Below, piece by piece: positions 1-5,499 of a stretch of 5,800 nt of DNA. Origin of the DNA: Anaerolineaceae bacterium (GTDB lineage Bacteria > Chloroflexota > Anaerolineae > Anaerolineales > Anaerolineaceae); assembly GCA_028699715.1 (NCBI GenBank), contig JAQVUC010000081.1, positions 1 to 5,800 of the forward strand. The letters are read 5' to 3'. Each line of letters begins with the position of its first letter. Within the stretch, counting starts at the first letter, position 1. The position numbers and the translations under genes were made by a program. Under the pieces are notes generated by a model. The model did no database searches. It worked only from the letters and a program-made list of their open reading frames with translations, and was not told the origin of the DNA.

Positions 1-96
1 GATCTTAAAGTGGATGAACATAAAAACCCTGCTACGCTCGTAGATATTCGAGAGTCTAATCTTTCGGACGCGGGTTCGATTCCCGCCATCTCCACC
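1..96 (+). ncRNA. ssrA: tmRNA (ssrA), 3' end only
   Basis: This is the 3' end of transfer-messenger RNA, which rescues stalled ribosomes by acting first as an alanyl-tRNA and then as a short mRNA for a degradation tag. Visible parts are a tmRNA-like CTACGCTCGTAG stretch at 32-43, the conserved TTTCGGACGCGGGTTC block ending at 77, a T-arm (stem 70-74 with 82-86, loop TTCGATT) and the acceptor 3' strand CATCTCC (87-93) followed by discriminator A94. The U at acceptor position 70 (base 91) would make the G3:U70 pair that alanyl-tRNA synthetase recognises. No D-arm or anticodon arm precedes the T-arm, so an ordinary tRNA-Ala is excluded. The bases after the discriminator are CCT, so the terminal CCA is not fully encoded. 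The 5' half, the tag reading frame and the promoter lie outside the window; the missing 5' acceptor strand should read close to GGAGATG or GGGGATG. Confidence 0.93.
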
Positions 97-97
97 T

Positions 98-126
98 AAG
101 GCCTCTAAGCGAGGCCTTTTATTTTT
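98..126 (+). terminator. Rho-independent terminator of ssrA
   Basis: A perfect 8-bp GC-rich stem (AAGGCCTC at 98-105 with GAGGCCTT at 111-118) encloses a 5-nt loop and is followed by a T-rich tract, TTTTATTTTT, at 117-126. It starts 3-4 nt after the tmRNA 3' end, as expected for its terminator. The T-tract lies inside the stop codon and last codons of ligA, which runs the other way. On the minus strand the same stem is followed by AGGTGGAG rather than T residues, so it should work well only for the plus strand. Confidence 0.9.
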
Positions 127-2140
127 GGAGGAGATCCTTAAGAGAAGCTTCGTCAAGGATGGGAATGCCTAACTCAAGCGCTTTTGTGTACTTTGAACCC
201 GGATTCTCGCCCAAGAGCAGGTAACTGGTTTTTTTGCTTACGGAAGAAAGCACCTTGCCTCCGTGTTCTTTGATCAAATCTTCTGCTTGCTCTCGGGTAA
301 GGTTGGGCAGGGTGCCGGTGATCACAAAACTTAAACCAGTCAGGCTACCGTTTGTTTTTTCTTCCGCCGGAAGGCTTTCAGGCCATAGACCAGCTTTTTT
401 GAAATTTTGGAGCAGCTGTTGATTGTCCCATTCCCTGAACCAGGAGACAATGTCATCAGCCACAATCTCACCAATCCCTTCAATTTGCTGCAGCTCTTCC
501 GGGCTGGCCTTTGAAAACTGATCGAGGTTTTGGTAGGTCTTAGAAAGCTTCTCAGCCGCTACTTCACCAACACCTCTGATGCACAAGGCTGTGATTAATC
601 GAGCCAGGCTTTGATTTTTGGAGGCTTGGATGGCATCGATCACGTTTTGAGCCTTTTTGGGACCAAATTTTTCCAACCCGACCAGATCGGAAACTTCCAA
701 AGAGTAAAGGTCGGCAGCTGATTTGATCAATTCAGCATCGACCAGTTGTTGAACGATTTGACCACCCAGGCCGACGATGTCCATCGCGGAACGGGAAACG
801 AAATGTTCAATGTTGCGCGATAACTGAGCCGGACAGCTGGAATTGATGCAATACCAGGCCACCATCTCAGGGTCTTTTTCTACTGGAGCCCCGCAAGAGG
901 GACAGGTTTCAGGAGGAATGTAAGTTTCCTGGCTGCCAGTTCTTTTTTCCGGCAGGGAAGCAATGATGTAAGGGATAACTTCACCAGCGCGTTTGACCAA
1001 AACCCTGTCCCCGACCCGAATGTCTTTCTCTTCAATAAAGTCAAAGTTGTGCAAGGTGGCTTGTTTTACTACAACCCCGCCGATGTTCACTGGCTCAAGC
1101 AGCGCCAAAGGCGTTACGACACCGGTCCTTCCAACATTGACCTGAATGTCCAACAGCGTCGTTTCGACTTCCTGTCCGGGGTACTTGTAAGCCAGGGCTC
1201 CCCGGGGGTCTTTGCCTACAACTCCCAAATCTTCAAACAAGCTTTGGTCATTGACTTTGATCACGATGCCATCCGCGTCATAATCCCAGGCATAACGGTT
1301 TTGGCCTTGTTCCTGACAGATTTCGATGGCTTCCTGAATAGTTTTTGCTTTCCAGTGGCTTGGGTTTACAGGCAATCCAAAGCCAGCAATGTACTCCAAA
1401 ATCGCTTCCTGGGAGGCAGGGATGGGATCGCTGGAGCTTACTATTTGGTAAAGATATAGTTTCAGAGGTCTTGAGGCGGTGACAGCCGGATCAAGTTGGC
1501 GCAAAGAGCCGGCGGCGGTGTTGCGGGGGTTCAAATAAGGCTTGAGTCCTTTTTCTTCATTTTCCTGGTTGAGCTTTTCAAAATCAGTTTTTGTGATAAA
1601 AGCCTCACCTCTGAAAATGATCTTTTCGGGGGCTTGCAAATCAGCCTTAAGCGGTATTCGCAATGGCACCGAGGCGATAGTTTTGATGTTGTCGGTAATG
1701 TCCTCTCCAACAAGCCCATCTCCCCGGGTGGCTCCCAGAACCAACAAACCGTTCTCGTAGTGCAATACCACGGTCAGACCATCAAGTTTAGGTTCAAGCA
1801 GAAAATCGCATGTTTTTACCCTTGAATCTACTTTTGCAATGCGCTCATACCATTCAATTGTTTCCTGAGGACCGAAGCCATTTGCCAAACTGAGGATCGG
1901 GGCTGGGTGCCTGACCTTGCGGAATTTTTCGGACACCTTACTGCCAATGCGTTGGGTGGGTGAATCGGGGGTGATCAGCTCAGGGTGTAAAGCTTCCAAT
2001 TCTTTCAGACGGTTAAAAAGTTGATCGTATTCGTAATCGCTGATTTCTGGTGTATCCAGGGTGTTATAGAGGTAACTGTGATAATTTATTTTCTGACGAA
2101 GCGCGTCTAACTCATGGATGAGGGCAGTGTCTTTGGTCAT
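119..2140 (-). CDS. ligA: NAD+-dependent DNA ligase LigA
   Basis: LigA seals nicks in DNA during replication and repair, using NAD+ to adenylate its active-site lysine. At 673 aa it has the full family length and every domain. Domain Ia (about 1-70) carries PEISDYEYD at 31-39. The nucleotidyltransferase domain has the catalytic KLDG with K118 at 118-121, TRGDG near 138-142, RGEA at 177-180, NPRNTAAGSLRQLD at 204-217, DGIVIKV at 290-296 and AYKYP around K319. An OB fold follows (about 325-400, with VGRTG and ATLHN). The zinc finger uses C413, C416, C431 and C436. Helix-hairpin-helix repeats span about 440-590, and a complete BRCT domain about 597-673. The ATG start is fixed by a perfect Shine-Dalgarno GGAGGTGA 3 nt upstream. 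The gene sits 31 nt after tRNA-Arg on the same strand and converges on ssrA. Two positions differ from the usual consensus: N26 where E. coli has His23, and PRG instead of PRW at 312-314. Neither breaks the frame, and the gene looks functional. Confidence 0.98.
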   Translation of the reverse strand: MTKDTALIHELDALRQKINYHSYLYNTLDTPEISDYEYDQLFNRLKELEALHPELITPDSPTQRIGSKVSEKFRKVRHPAPILSLANGFGPQETIEWYERIAKVDSRVKTCDFLLEPKLDGLTVVLHYENGLLVLGATRGDGLVGEDITDNIKTIASVPLRIPLKADLQAPEKIIFRGEAFITKTDFEKLNQENEEKGLKPYLNPRNTAAGSLRQLDPAVTASRPLKLYLYQIVSSSDPIPASQEAILEYIAGFGLPVNPSHWKAKTIQEAIEICQEQGQNRYAWDYDADGIVIKVNDQSLFEDLGVVGKDPRGALAYKYPGQEVETTLLDIQVNVGRTGVVTPLALLEPVNIGGVVVKQATLHNFDFIEEKDIRVGDRVLVKRAGEVIPYIIASLPEKRTGSQETYIPPETCPSCGAPVEKDPEMVAWYCINSSCPAQLSRNIEHFVSRSAMDIVGLGGQIVQQLVDAELIKSAADLYSLEVSDLVGLEKFGPKKAQNVIDAIQASKNQSLARLITALCIRGVGEVAAEKLSKTYQNLDQFSKASPEELQQIEGIGEIVADDIVSWFREWDNQQLLQNFKKAGLWPESLPAEEKTNGSLTGLSFVITGTLPNLTREQAEDLIKEHGGKVLSSVSKKTSYLLLGENPGSKYTKALELGIPILDEASLKDLLQK

Positions 2141-2143
2141 AAG

Positions 2144-2151
2144 TCACCTCC
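2144..2151 (-). promoter_or_regulatory. Shine-Dalgarno site of ligA
   Basis: The minus strand reads GGAGGTGA, fully complementary to the anti-Shine-Dalgarno tail of 16S rRNA, with the GGAGG core 6 nt before the ATG at 2140. It is by far the strongest ribosome binding site in the window and settles the ligA start. It begins only 20 nt after the tRNA-Arg 3' end, so it belongs to the short leader left after tRNA processing. Confidence 0.9.
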
Positions 2152-2171
2152 GGATTGGACAAAGAAGATAA

Positions 2172-2243
2172 TATCTCCGCTGGGATTCGAACCCAGATTG
2201 CTGGCTTCGGAGGCCAGTGCCTTATCCATTAGGCCACGGAGAC
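2172..2243 (-). tRNA. tRNA-Arg (anticodon CCG)
   Basis: A complete cloverleaf of 72 nt before CCA addition. The acceptor stem is GTCTCCG with CGGAGAT, six Watson-Crick pairs plus a terminal G1:U72 wobble. The D-arm is GCCT/AGGC, the anticodon stem CTGGC/GCCAG, and the loop CTCCGAA gives anticodon CCG (plus-strand bases 2208-2210), which decodes the arginine codon CGG. The variable loop is CAAT, the T-arm CTGGG/CCCAG with loop TTCGAAT, and the discriminator is A. The bases after it are TTA, so CCA is not encoded and must be added by the CCA-adding enzyme. The gene lies between the HIT gene and ligA on the same strand, with its own promoter just upstream. Confidence 0.97.
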
Positions 2244-2253
2244 GTGAGCACTT

Positions 2254-2282
2254 ATTATAATCAGGAACTGCAAAACTGCAAA
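2254..2282 (-). promoter_or_regulatory. Sigma-70 type promoter for tRNA-Arg (and probably ligA)
   Basis: On the minus strand a perfect -10 box TATAAT (2259 down to 2254) follows TTTGCA (2282-2277), a 4/6 match to the -35 consensus, with a 17-bp spacer. Initiation about 7 nt after the -10 box would fall near 2247, a few nt before the tRNA 5' end at 2243. The position, spacing and lack of any other candidate in this 45-bp gap support a tRNA promoter. As there is no terminator between the tRNA and ligA, it probably drives ligA as well (inference). Confidence 0.75.
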
Positions 2283-2288
2283 AAAGAT

Positions 2289-2690
2289 TCATTTCAACCT
2301 GGTGAGCATCTCAGGGAACTTTTCAACCAGATCCCTGCGAATATTCACCTCAAACCTGATCGCGTCCTTCTCAAAACGGGGCAGGATGTGAAAGTGAAGG
2401 TGATAAACCGTTTGGGCAGTGTGCGGTCCGGAATTATTAAAAATCTGGATGCTGTCGATGCCAAGCTTTTCCGCGTATAGTAAACAAACCTGATGAATGG
2501 TCTCTGTTACCTCCATCAGCACAGCTTTTGGGATGTCAAACATGTTTTCATAATGAACTTTGGGGATCACCAGGGTGTGATAGGGAGAGACAGGATTGTT
2601 GTCTAAAAAAGCCAGGCAAGTCTCGTTTTCAAGGACCAGGTTTGCTGATATTTTCTTTTCAGCTATGGCGCAGAAAATGCAGTTTTCCAT
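2289..2690 (-). CDS. HIT (histidine triad) family nucleotide hydrolase/transferase
   Basis: A 133-aa small cytosolic protein of the histidine triad superfamily, whose members hydrolyse or transfer nucleoside monophosphates from substrates such as AMP-lysine, phosphoramidates or dinucleoside polyphosphates. The signature HLHFHILPR places the triad at H97, H99 and H101, with the middle residue expected to be the nucleophile. The N-terminus has C4 and C7 in CIFC, the zinc-type pair common in bacterial HIT proteins, and NNPVSPYHTLVIPK (31-44) is the usual nucleotide-pocket strand. Full family length. Start ATG with AGGGAGA 3 nt upstream, overlapping the stop of the DUF2344 gene. The gap to that gene is 9 nt, so it is probably the last gene of the operon. 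The natural substrate cannot be told from the sequence. Confidence 0.93.
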   Translation of the reverse strand: MENCIFCAIAEKKISANLVLENETCLAFLDNNPVSPYHTLVIPKVHYENMFDIPKAVLMEVTETIHQVCLLYAEKLGIDSIQIFNNSGPHTAQTVYHLHFHILPRFEKDAIRFEVNIRRDLVEKFPEMLTRLK

Positions 2691-2699
2691 AAATCTCCC

Positions 2700-3341
2700 T
2701 TATGAGAAGTTTAATTTTGTTCGTTTTACCAGACAGTCAGCCGGATCGATCTCCAAAAGTTGAAGCAAGTCATCTGGTCTGGCATTCGCGTTTGGCGAGG
2801 AGGAAAGCCTGATGAAAGATTGGTCTCCATCAGGTGATTCTGATTGGAATGAGTAATCCAAAATCATCGGTTTGAGGTCAATGGTCTTTTTTCTCTTGAT
2901 GATTTCAATTTTTTCACCTGTAAGCAAAGCCTGGAATCTATTCTTGAAAGTTTCCAAGCCGGGATCGGCTGGGATACTGATCAGGTAATCGCTTGAAACA
3001 AGGGATGCCTGGAGCGATGGAAGAGCGTTATCCACCATTTGAACTTCCAAAACTTTAATGTCATCTGGCAGGGCTTCGTTCAACTTTTTCCCGATTATTT
3101 CAGTATCTATGGGTTGATCCAGCCAAATATCGAGTATTTCTGCCTCACTGATGAATCCGAGAGGCAAAGCGCTGGCAAGGTTGATGCGAATTCGCTTGTT
3201 GAAACCTTGGGTGTGCCGAATTGGCAATTCAGTTCTGCGCAAGGCACGTTCAAACAGATTTTGGGTGTCAATGTGTCCCAGGAAGCGTAAATTACCACTC
3301 TTTGAGTATTTGACACGAATACGGATCGGTGTATCGTTCAT
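2700..3341 (-). CDS. DUF2344 / TIGR03936-type radical SAM-associated protein
   Basis: A 213-aa protein of the DUF2344 family, which is found beside, or fused to, the B12-binding-type radical SAM protein encoded immediately upstream here. Recognisable family blocks are the N-terminal RVKYSKSGNLRFLGHID (9-25), FERALRRTELP (30-40), TQGFNKRIRINLASALPLG (44-62) and SEAEILDIWL (65-74), then the later basic segment IIKRKKTIDLKP (147-158). No catalytic motif of a known enzyme class and only one Cys (C203) are present, which suggests a partner or RNA/substrate-binding role rather than redox chemistry (inference). I chose the ATG at 3341 rather than the TTG at 3353 because it gives an ATGA overlap with the stop of the preceding gene and matches the family's usual N-terminus. 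Its function is not established to my knowledge. Confidence 0.9.
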   Translation of the reverse strand: MNDTPIRIRVKYSKSGNLRFLGHIDTQNLFERALRRTELPIRHTQGFNKRIRINLASALPLGFISEAEILDIWLDQPIDTEIIGKKLNEALPDDIKVLEVQMVDNALPSLQASLVSSDYLISIPADPGLETFKNRFQALLTGEKIEIIKRKKTIDLKPMILDYSFQSESPDGDQSFIRLSSSPNANARPDDLLQLLEIDPADCLVKRTKLNFS

Positions 3342-5188
3342 GGGCAACCCCAATAACTAATGTTATTGTCAGGTCTTGTTTCCCCGAAAGCGTCCAGGAT
3401 GCCACAAGCATAGCAGGTGTTGCGGCAATCAGGGCGTGTTCGTCCGCGCAAACTCCACTGCAAGTCCTGTTTAAGAAAATTCTTTTTCACGCCGATGTCA
3501 ATGTGGTCCCAGGGCAAAATTTCGTCCAAACCTCGTTCCCGATAAGCATAAAAATCTGGATCAACTCCGGTGCTTTCAAAAGCCTCTCTCCAGATTGGCA
3601 GGTTTTCACGCTCACCCCAGGCGTCAAACTTTGCTCCATTTTTCCAGGCTCGATAGATGACCGGGCCCAGACGGCGATCCCCCCTCGAAAGCCAGGTTTC
3701 CAAAAGGGAGGAATCCGGGATGTTGTAGGACATTTTTATGCCTGCTTTGCGCGTTCCAGCCTTAAGATAATCAATTTTTGCTTGTATCGTTTCAGGTGAT
3801 TCAACAGGCAGCCACTGGAAAGGGGTATGGGGTTTTGGGATCAGGGTGCCAATGCCCAGGTGGACTTTAGCGCTGTTTCCAAGAATACTTTTGCCGATAC
3901 GTTTTACCTTAATCCCGGCTTCTAGGATAGCTTCCACATCTTCCATTGTCTCTGTAGGCAAACCGATCATGTAATAAAGCTTCAAACTTCGCCAGCCGTG
4001 CTCGAAGATCTTTTTGACCGTAAAATAGAAATCCTCTTCGTCCAGGGGTTTGTTGATCACAGCTCTCATGCGCTCTGTGGCAGCTTCCGGAGCCAGGGTA
4101 AAGCCTCCGCCAGGTTTAAGTTCCTGCAGTTCATTCATCAGGTCAACTGAAAAAGATTCTATCCGCAATGAGGGCAGACCAAAGGCCAGTTTTTTGTCGT
4201 GAAAATTTTCGTGTACTTGTTGAGTCAATTCCAGGATCTGGGTATGATCTGAAGAAGAGAGCGAAAGCAGGCCAACTTCTTCGTAGCCGGTGGATTTCAA
4301 GGCGTTTTTGATGGTAGGGATCAGTTGATCTACACTGCGTTGACGGACAGGCCGGTTGACCATGCCCGCGTGGCAAAAACGGCAGCCTCTGGTGCAGCCT
4401 CGCATGATTTCGATCGACATGCGGTCATGCACGATTTCAACATTGGGAACCAGGAATTTTTCAGGATGAGGAGGCAAAACCGGAACAATTCGTTTGGTGA
4501 TCTTTGCCGGTATATCTGCCCGCAAAGGCCTGATTGCTTCAATGGTGCCATCCTGTAAATAGTCGACTTCGTACAAAGAAGGCACGTAAACTCCAGGAAA
4601 TTTTGCCAGTTGGAACAACAGCTCTTGTCTTGAACCGTTGTTGGCTTTCCATGCCTTATACAGGTGAGAAATTTCAAGCGAAACCTCTTCCCCTTCTCCA
4701 ATCACAAAAGCGTCAAAGAAATCGGCCATCGGCTCGGCGTTGAAGCAGGCCTGTCCGCCACCCAAAATGAGAGGATCATTTTCAGTACGATGGGAAACAT
4801 AAGCTTCGATCCCGGAGAGTTCCAAGATGTTGAGTACATTTGTGTAAATGGATTCGTAGGGTAATGTGAAACCCAGAATGTCAAATTCTTTTAAAGCTTT
4901 TTTAGACTCCAACGAAAAGAGGGGCAGATCATGTTCCCGCAATTGCGCTTCCATGTCGATCCAGGGGGCAAAACTCCGTTCCGCCAGGATATCGGGCTCA
5001 GCGTTGAGGATTTGATAAAGCATGGCCAGACCTAGATTGGTTTGACCAATATCGTAAATATCAGGGAAGATCAGGCACCAACGCAGCGGAGTTGACCCCC
5101 AATCTTTTTCGATCTGGTTGTGTTCACCGCCAACGTATCGTCCTGGTTTTTCAACATGATAAAGTATTTTCTCGATCAGACTGTTCAT
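3338..5188 (-). CDS. TIGR03960-type B12-binding-fold radical SAM protein
   Basis: A 616-aa protein with an N-terminal cobalamin-binding-like Rossmann domain (about 33-185, including LIFPDIYDIGQTNLG at 39-53 and GEGEE at 164-168) and a central radical SAM barrel. The [4Fe-4S] site is C265-x3-C269-x2-C272 (RGCTRGCRFC). Downstream family blocks include SLSSSDH (309-315) and APEAATERMR (366-375). The C-terminal third contains a second Cys cluster, C588-x3-C592-x2-C595, and a lone C615. The start at ATG 5188 was chosen because family members begin shortly before the EKPGRYVGGE-like block (13-22 here); an in-frame TTG at 5266 would add 26 aa and overlap the DUF503 gene by 59 bp. The ribosome site is weak (AAGG 17 nt away), so coupling to the upstream gene is likely. 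The 3' end overlaps the DUF2344 gene by 4 nt. The reaction is unknown to me; the family's frequent association with RNase G and ribosomal protein genes in other bacteria hints at an RNA or ribosome substrate (inference). Confidence 0.93.
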   Translation of the reverse strand: MNSLIEKILYHVEKPGRYVGGEHNQIEKDWGSTPLRWCLIFPDIYDIGQTNLGLAMLYQILNAEPDILAERSFAPWIDMEAQLREHDLPLFSLESKKALKEFDILGFTLPYESIYTNVLNILELSGIEAYVSHRTENDPLILGGGQACFNAEPMADFFDAFVIGEGEEVSLEISHLYKAWKANNGSRQELLFQLAKFPGVYVPSLYEVDYLQDGTIEAIRPLRADIPAKITKRIVPVLPPHPEKFLVPNVEIVHDRMSIEIMRGCTRGCRFCHAGMVNRPVRQRSVDQLIPTIKNALKSTGYEEVGLLSLSSSDHTQILELTQQVHENFHDKKLAFGLPSLRIESFSVDLMNELQELKPGGGFTLAPEAATERMRAVINKPLDEEDFYFTVKKIFEHGWRSLKLYYMIGLPTETMEDVEAILEAGIKVKRIGKSILGNSAKVHLGIGTLIPKPHTPFQWLPVESPETIQAKIDYLKAGTRKAGIKMSYNIPDSSLLETWLSRGDRRLGPVIYRAWKNGAKFDAWGERENLPIWREAFESTGVDPDFYAYRERGLDEILPWDHIDIGVKKNFLKQDLQWSLRGRTRPDCRNTCYACGILDAFGETRPDNNISYWGCP

Positions 5189-5207
5189 TATTGTTATTAA
5201 AATCGCC

Positions 5208-5492
5208 TTAGCTGTAAATTTCTTTTGTAAAGTCGTAATTGTATAAGTTTGGGAACTCTTTTTCAAATATTTCCTGTAATTTTTGAATGTCTCTGTTCAG
5301 AATCTGGCTATTTGCTCGGAGGATGCCCACTTCAAGTCCAATGAGTTGATGAGCGTCCTGGTGGTCGGTCTCAATCACAGAAAGGTTCAGTTTTCTGAGA
5401 CGGTTGAGCAGGGCTGACAGAATCGCGCGTTTTTCTTTCAAACTGTCACAATGATCAATTCGGAATTTGAGTGTGCAGAGGGCAAAAGGCAT
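5208..5492 (-). CDS. DUF503 family (YlxP-like) protein
   Basis: A 94-aa protein of the DUF503 family, to which Bacillus YlxP belongs. The hallmark SLKEKR is at 17-22, followed by a helix with RLRKLNLSV (31-39), then ETDHQD (41-46) and LEVGIL (53-58), the usual order of the ferredoxin-like fold. The length is normal for the family. YlxP lies in the nusA-infB-rbfA region of Firmicutes, which has led to a presumed ribosome- or RNA-related role, but no biochemical function can be read from the sequence. The typical VDHQDLWQ core appears here as TDHQDAHQ, so the usual Trp is replaced. The ATG lies 7 nt after the FAH gene stop; the only purine-rich ribosome site (AGAAGGG) is about 15 nt upstream and lies inside the FAH coding end, so translational coupling is likely. 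It precedes the radical SAM gene by 19 nt. Confidence 0.88.
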   Translation of the reverse strand: MPFALCTLKFRIDHCDSLKEKRAILSALLNRLRKLNLSVIETDHQDAHQLIGLEVGILRANSQILNRDIQKLQEIFEKEFPNLYNYDFTKEIYS

Positions 5493-5499
5493 AAAGCAA

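Noticed and set aside
20..97. Reading the left-edge RNA as an ordinary tRNA-Ala
   Set aside because: The T-arm and acceptor fit, but there is no D-arm or anticodon arm before them, and the upstream bases match the 3' region of tmRNA instead.
1049..1459. 136-aa open frame on the plus strand inside ligA
   Set aside because: It lies fully antisense to a well-conserved part of LigA, has no recognisable motif and no convincing ribosome site; it is a shadow of ligA codon use.
2172..2243. tRNA-Arg as an integration (att) site of a genomic island
   Set aside because: No integrase, no duplicated tRNA 3' fragment and no accessory genes are seen in the window; housekeeping genes lie on both sides.
2283..2320. 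Possible intrinsic terminator after the HIT gene (T-run CTTTTTTG on the minus strand)
   Set aside because: No adequate GC-rich stem precedes the T-run; only a 4-bp hairpin too far upstream can be drawn.
2217..2480. 87-aa open frame on the plus strand
   Set aside because: It begins inside the tRNA-Arg gene and continues antisense to the HIT gene, so it is a by-product of both.
3186..3195. 10-bp perfect palindrome GCGAATTCGC
   Set aside because: It is explained by the codons for the conserved Arg-Ile-Arg of the DUF2344 motif and has no repeat elsewhere in the window.
3342..3353. TTG start for the DUF2344 protein 12 nt upstream of the ATG
   Set aside because: The ATG at 3341 gives the ATGA overlap typical of coupled genes and the extension has no conserved residues or ribosome site.
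3329..3799. 156-aa open frame on the plus strand across the radical SAM gene end
   Set aside because: It is antisense to clearly conserved coding sequence and its translation has no family features.
5189..5266. 26-residue N-terminal extension of the radical SAM protein from a TTG codon
   Set aside because: It would overlap the DUF503 gene by 59 bp, and the family N-terminal block starts just after the ATG at 5188.
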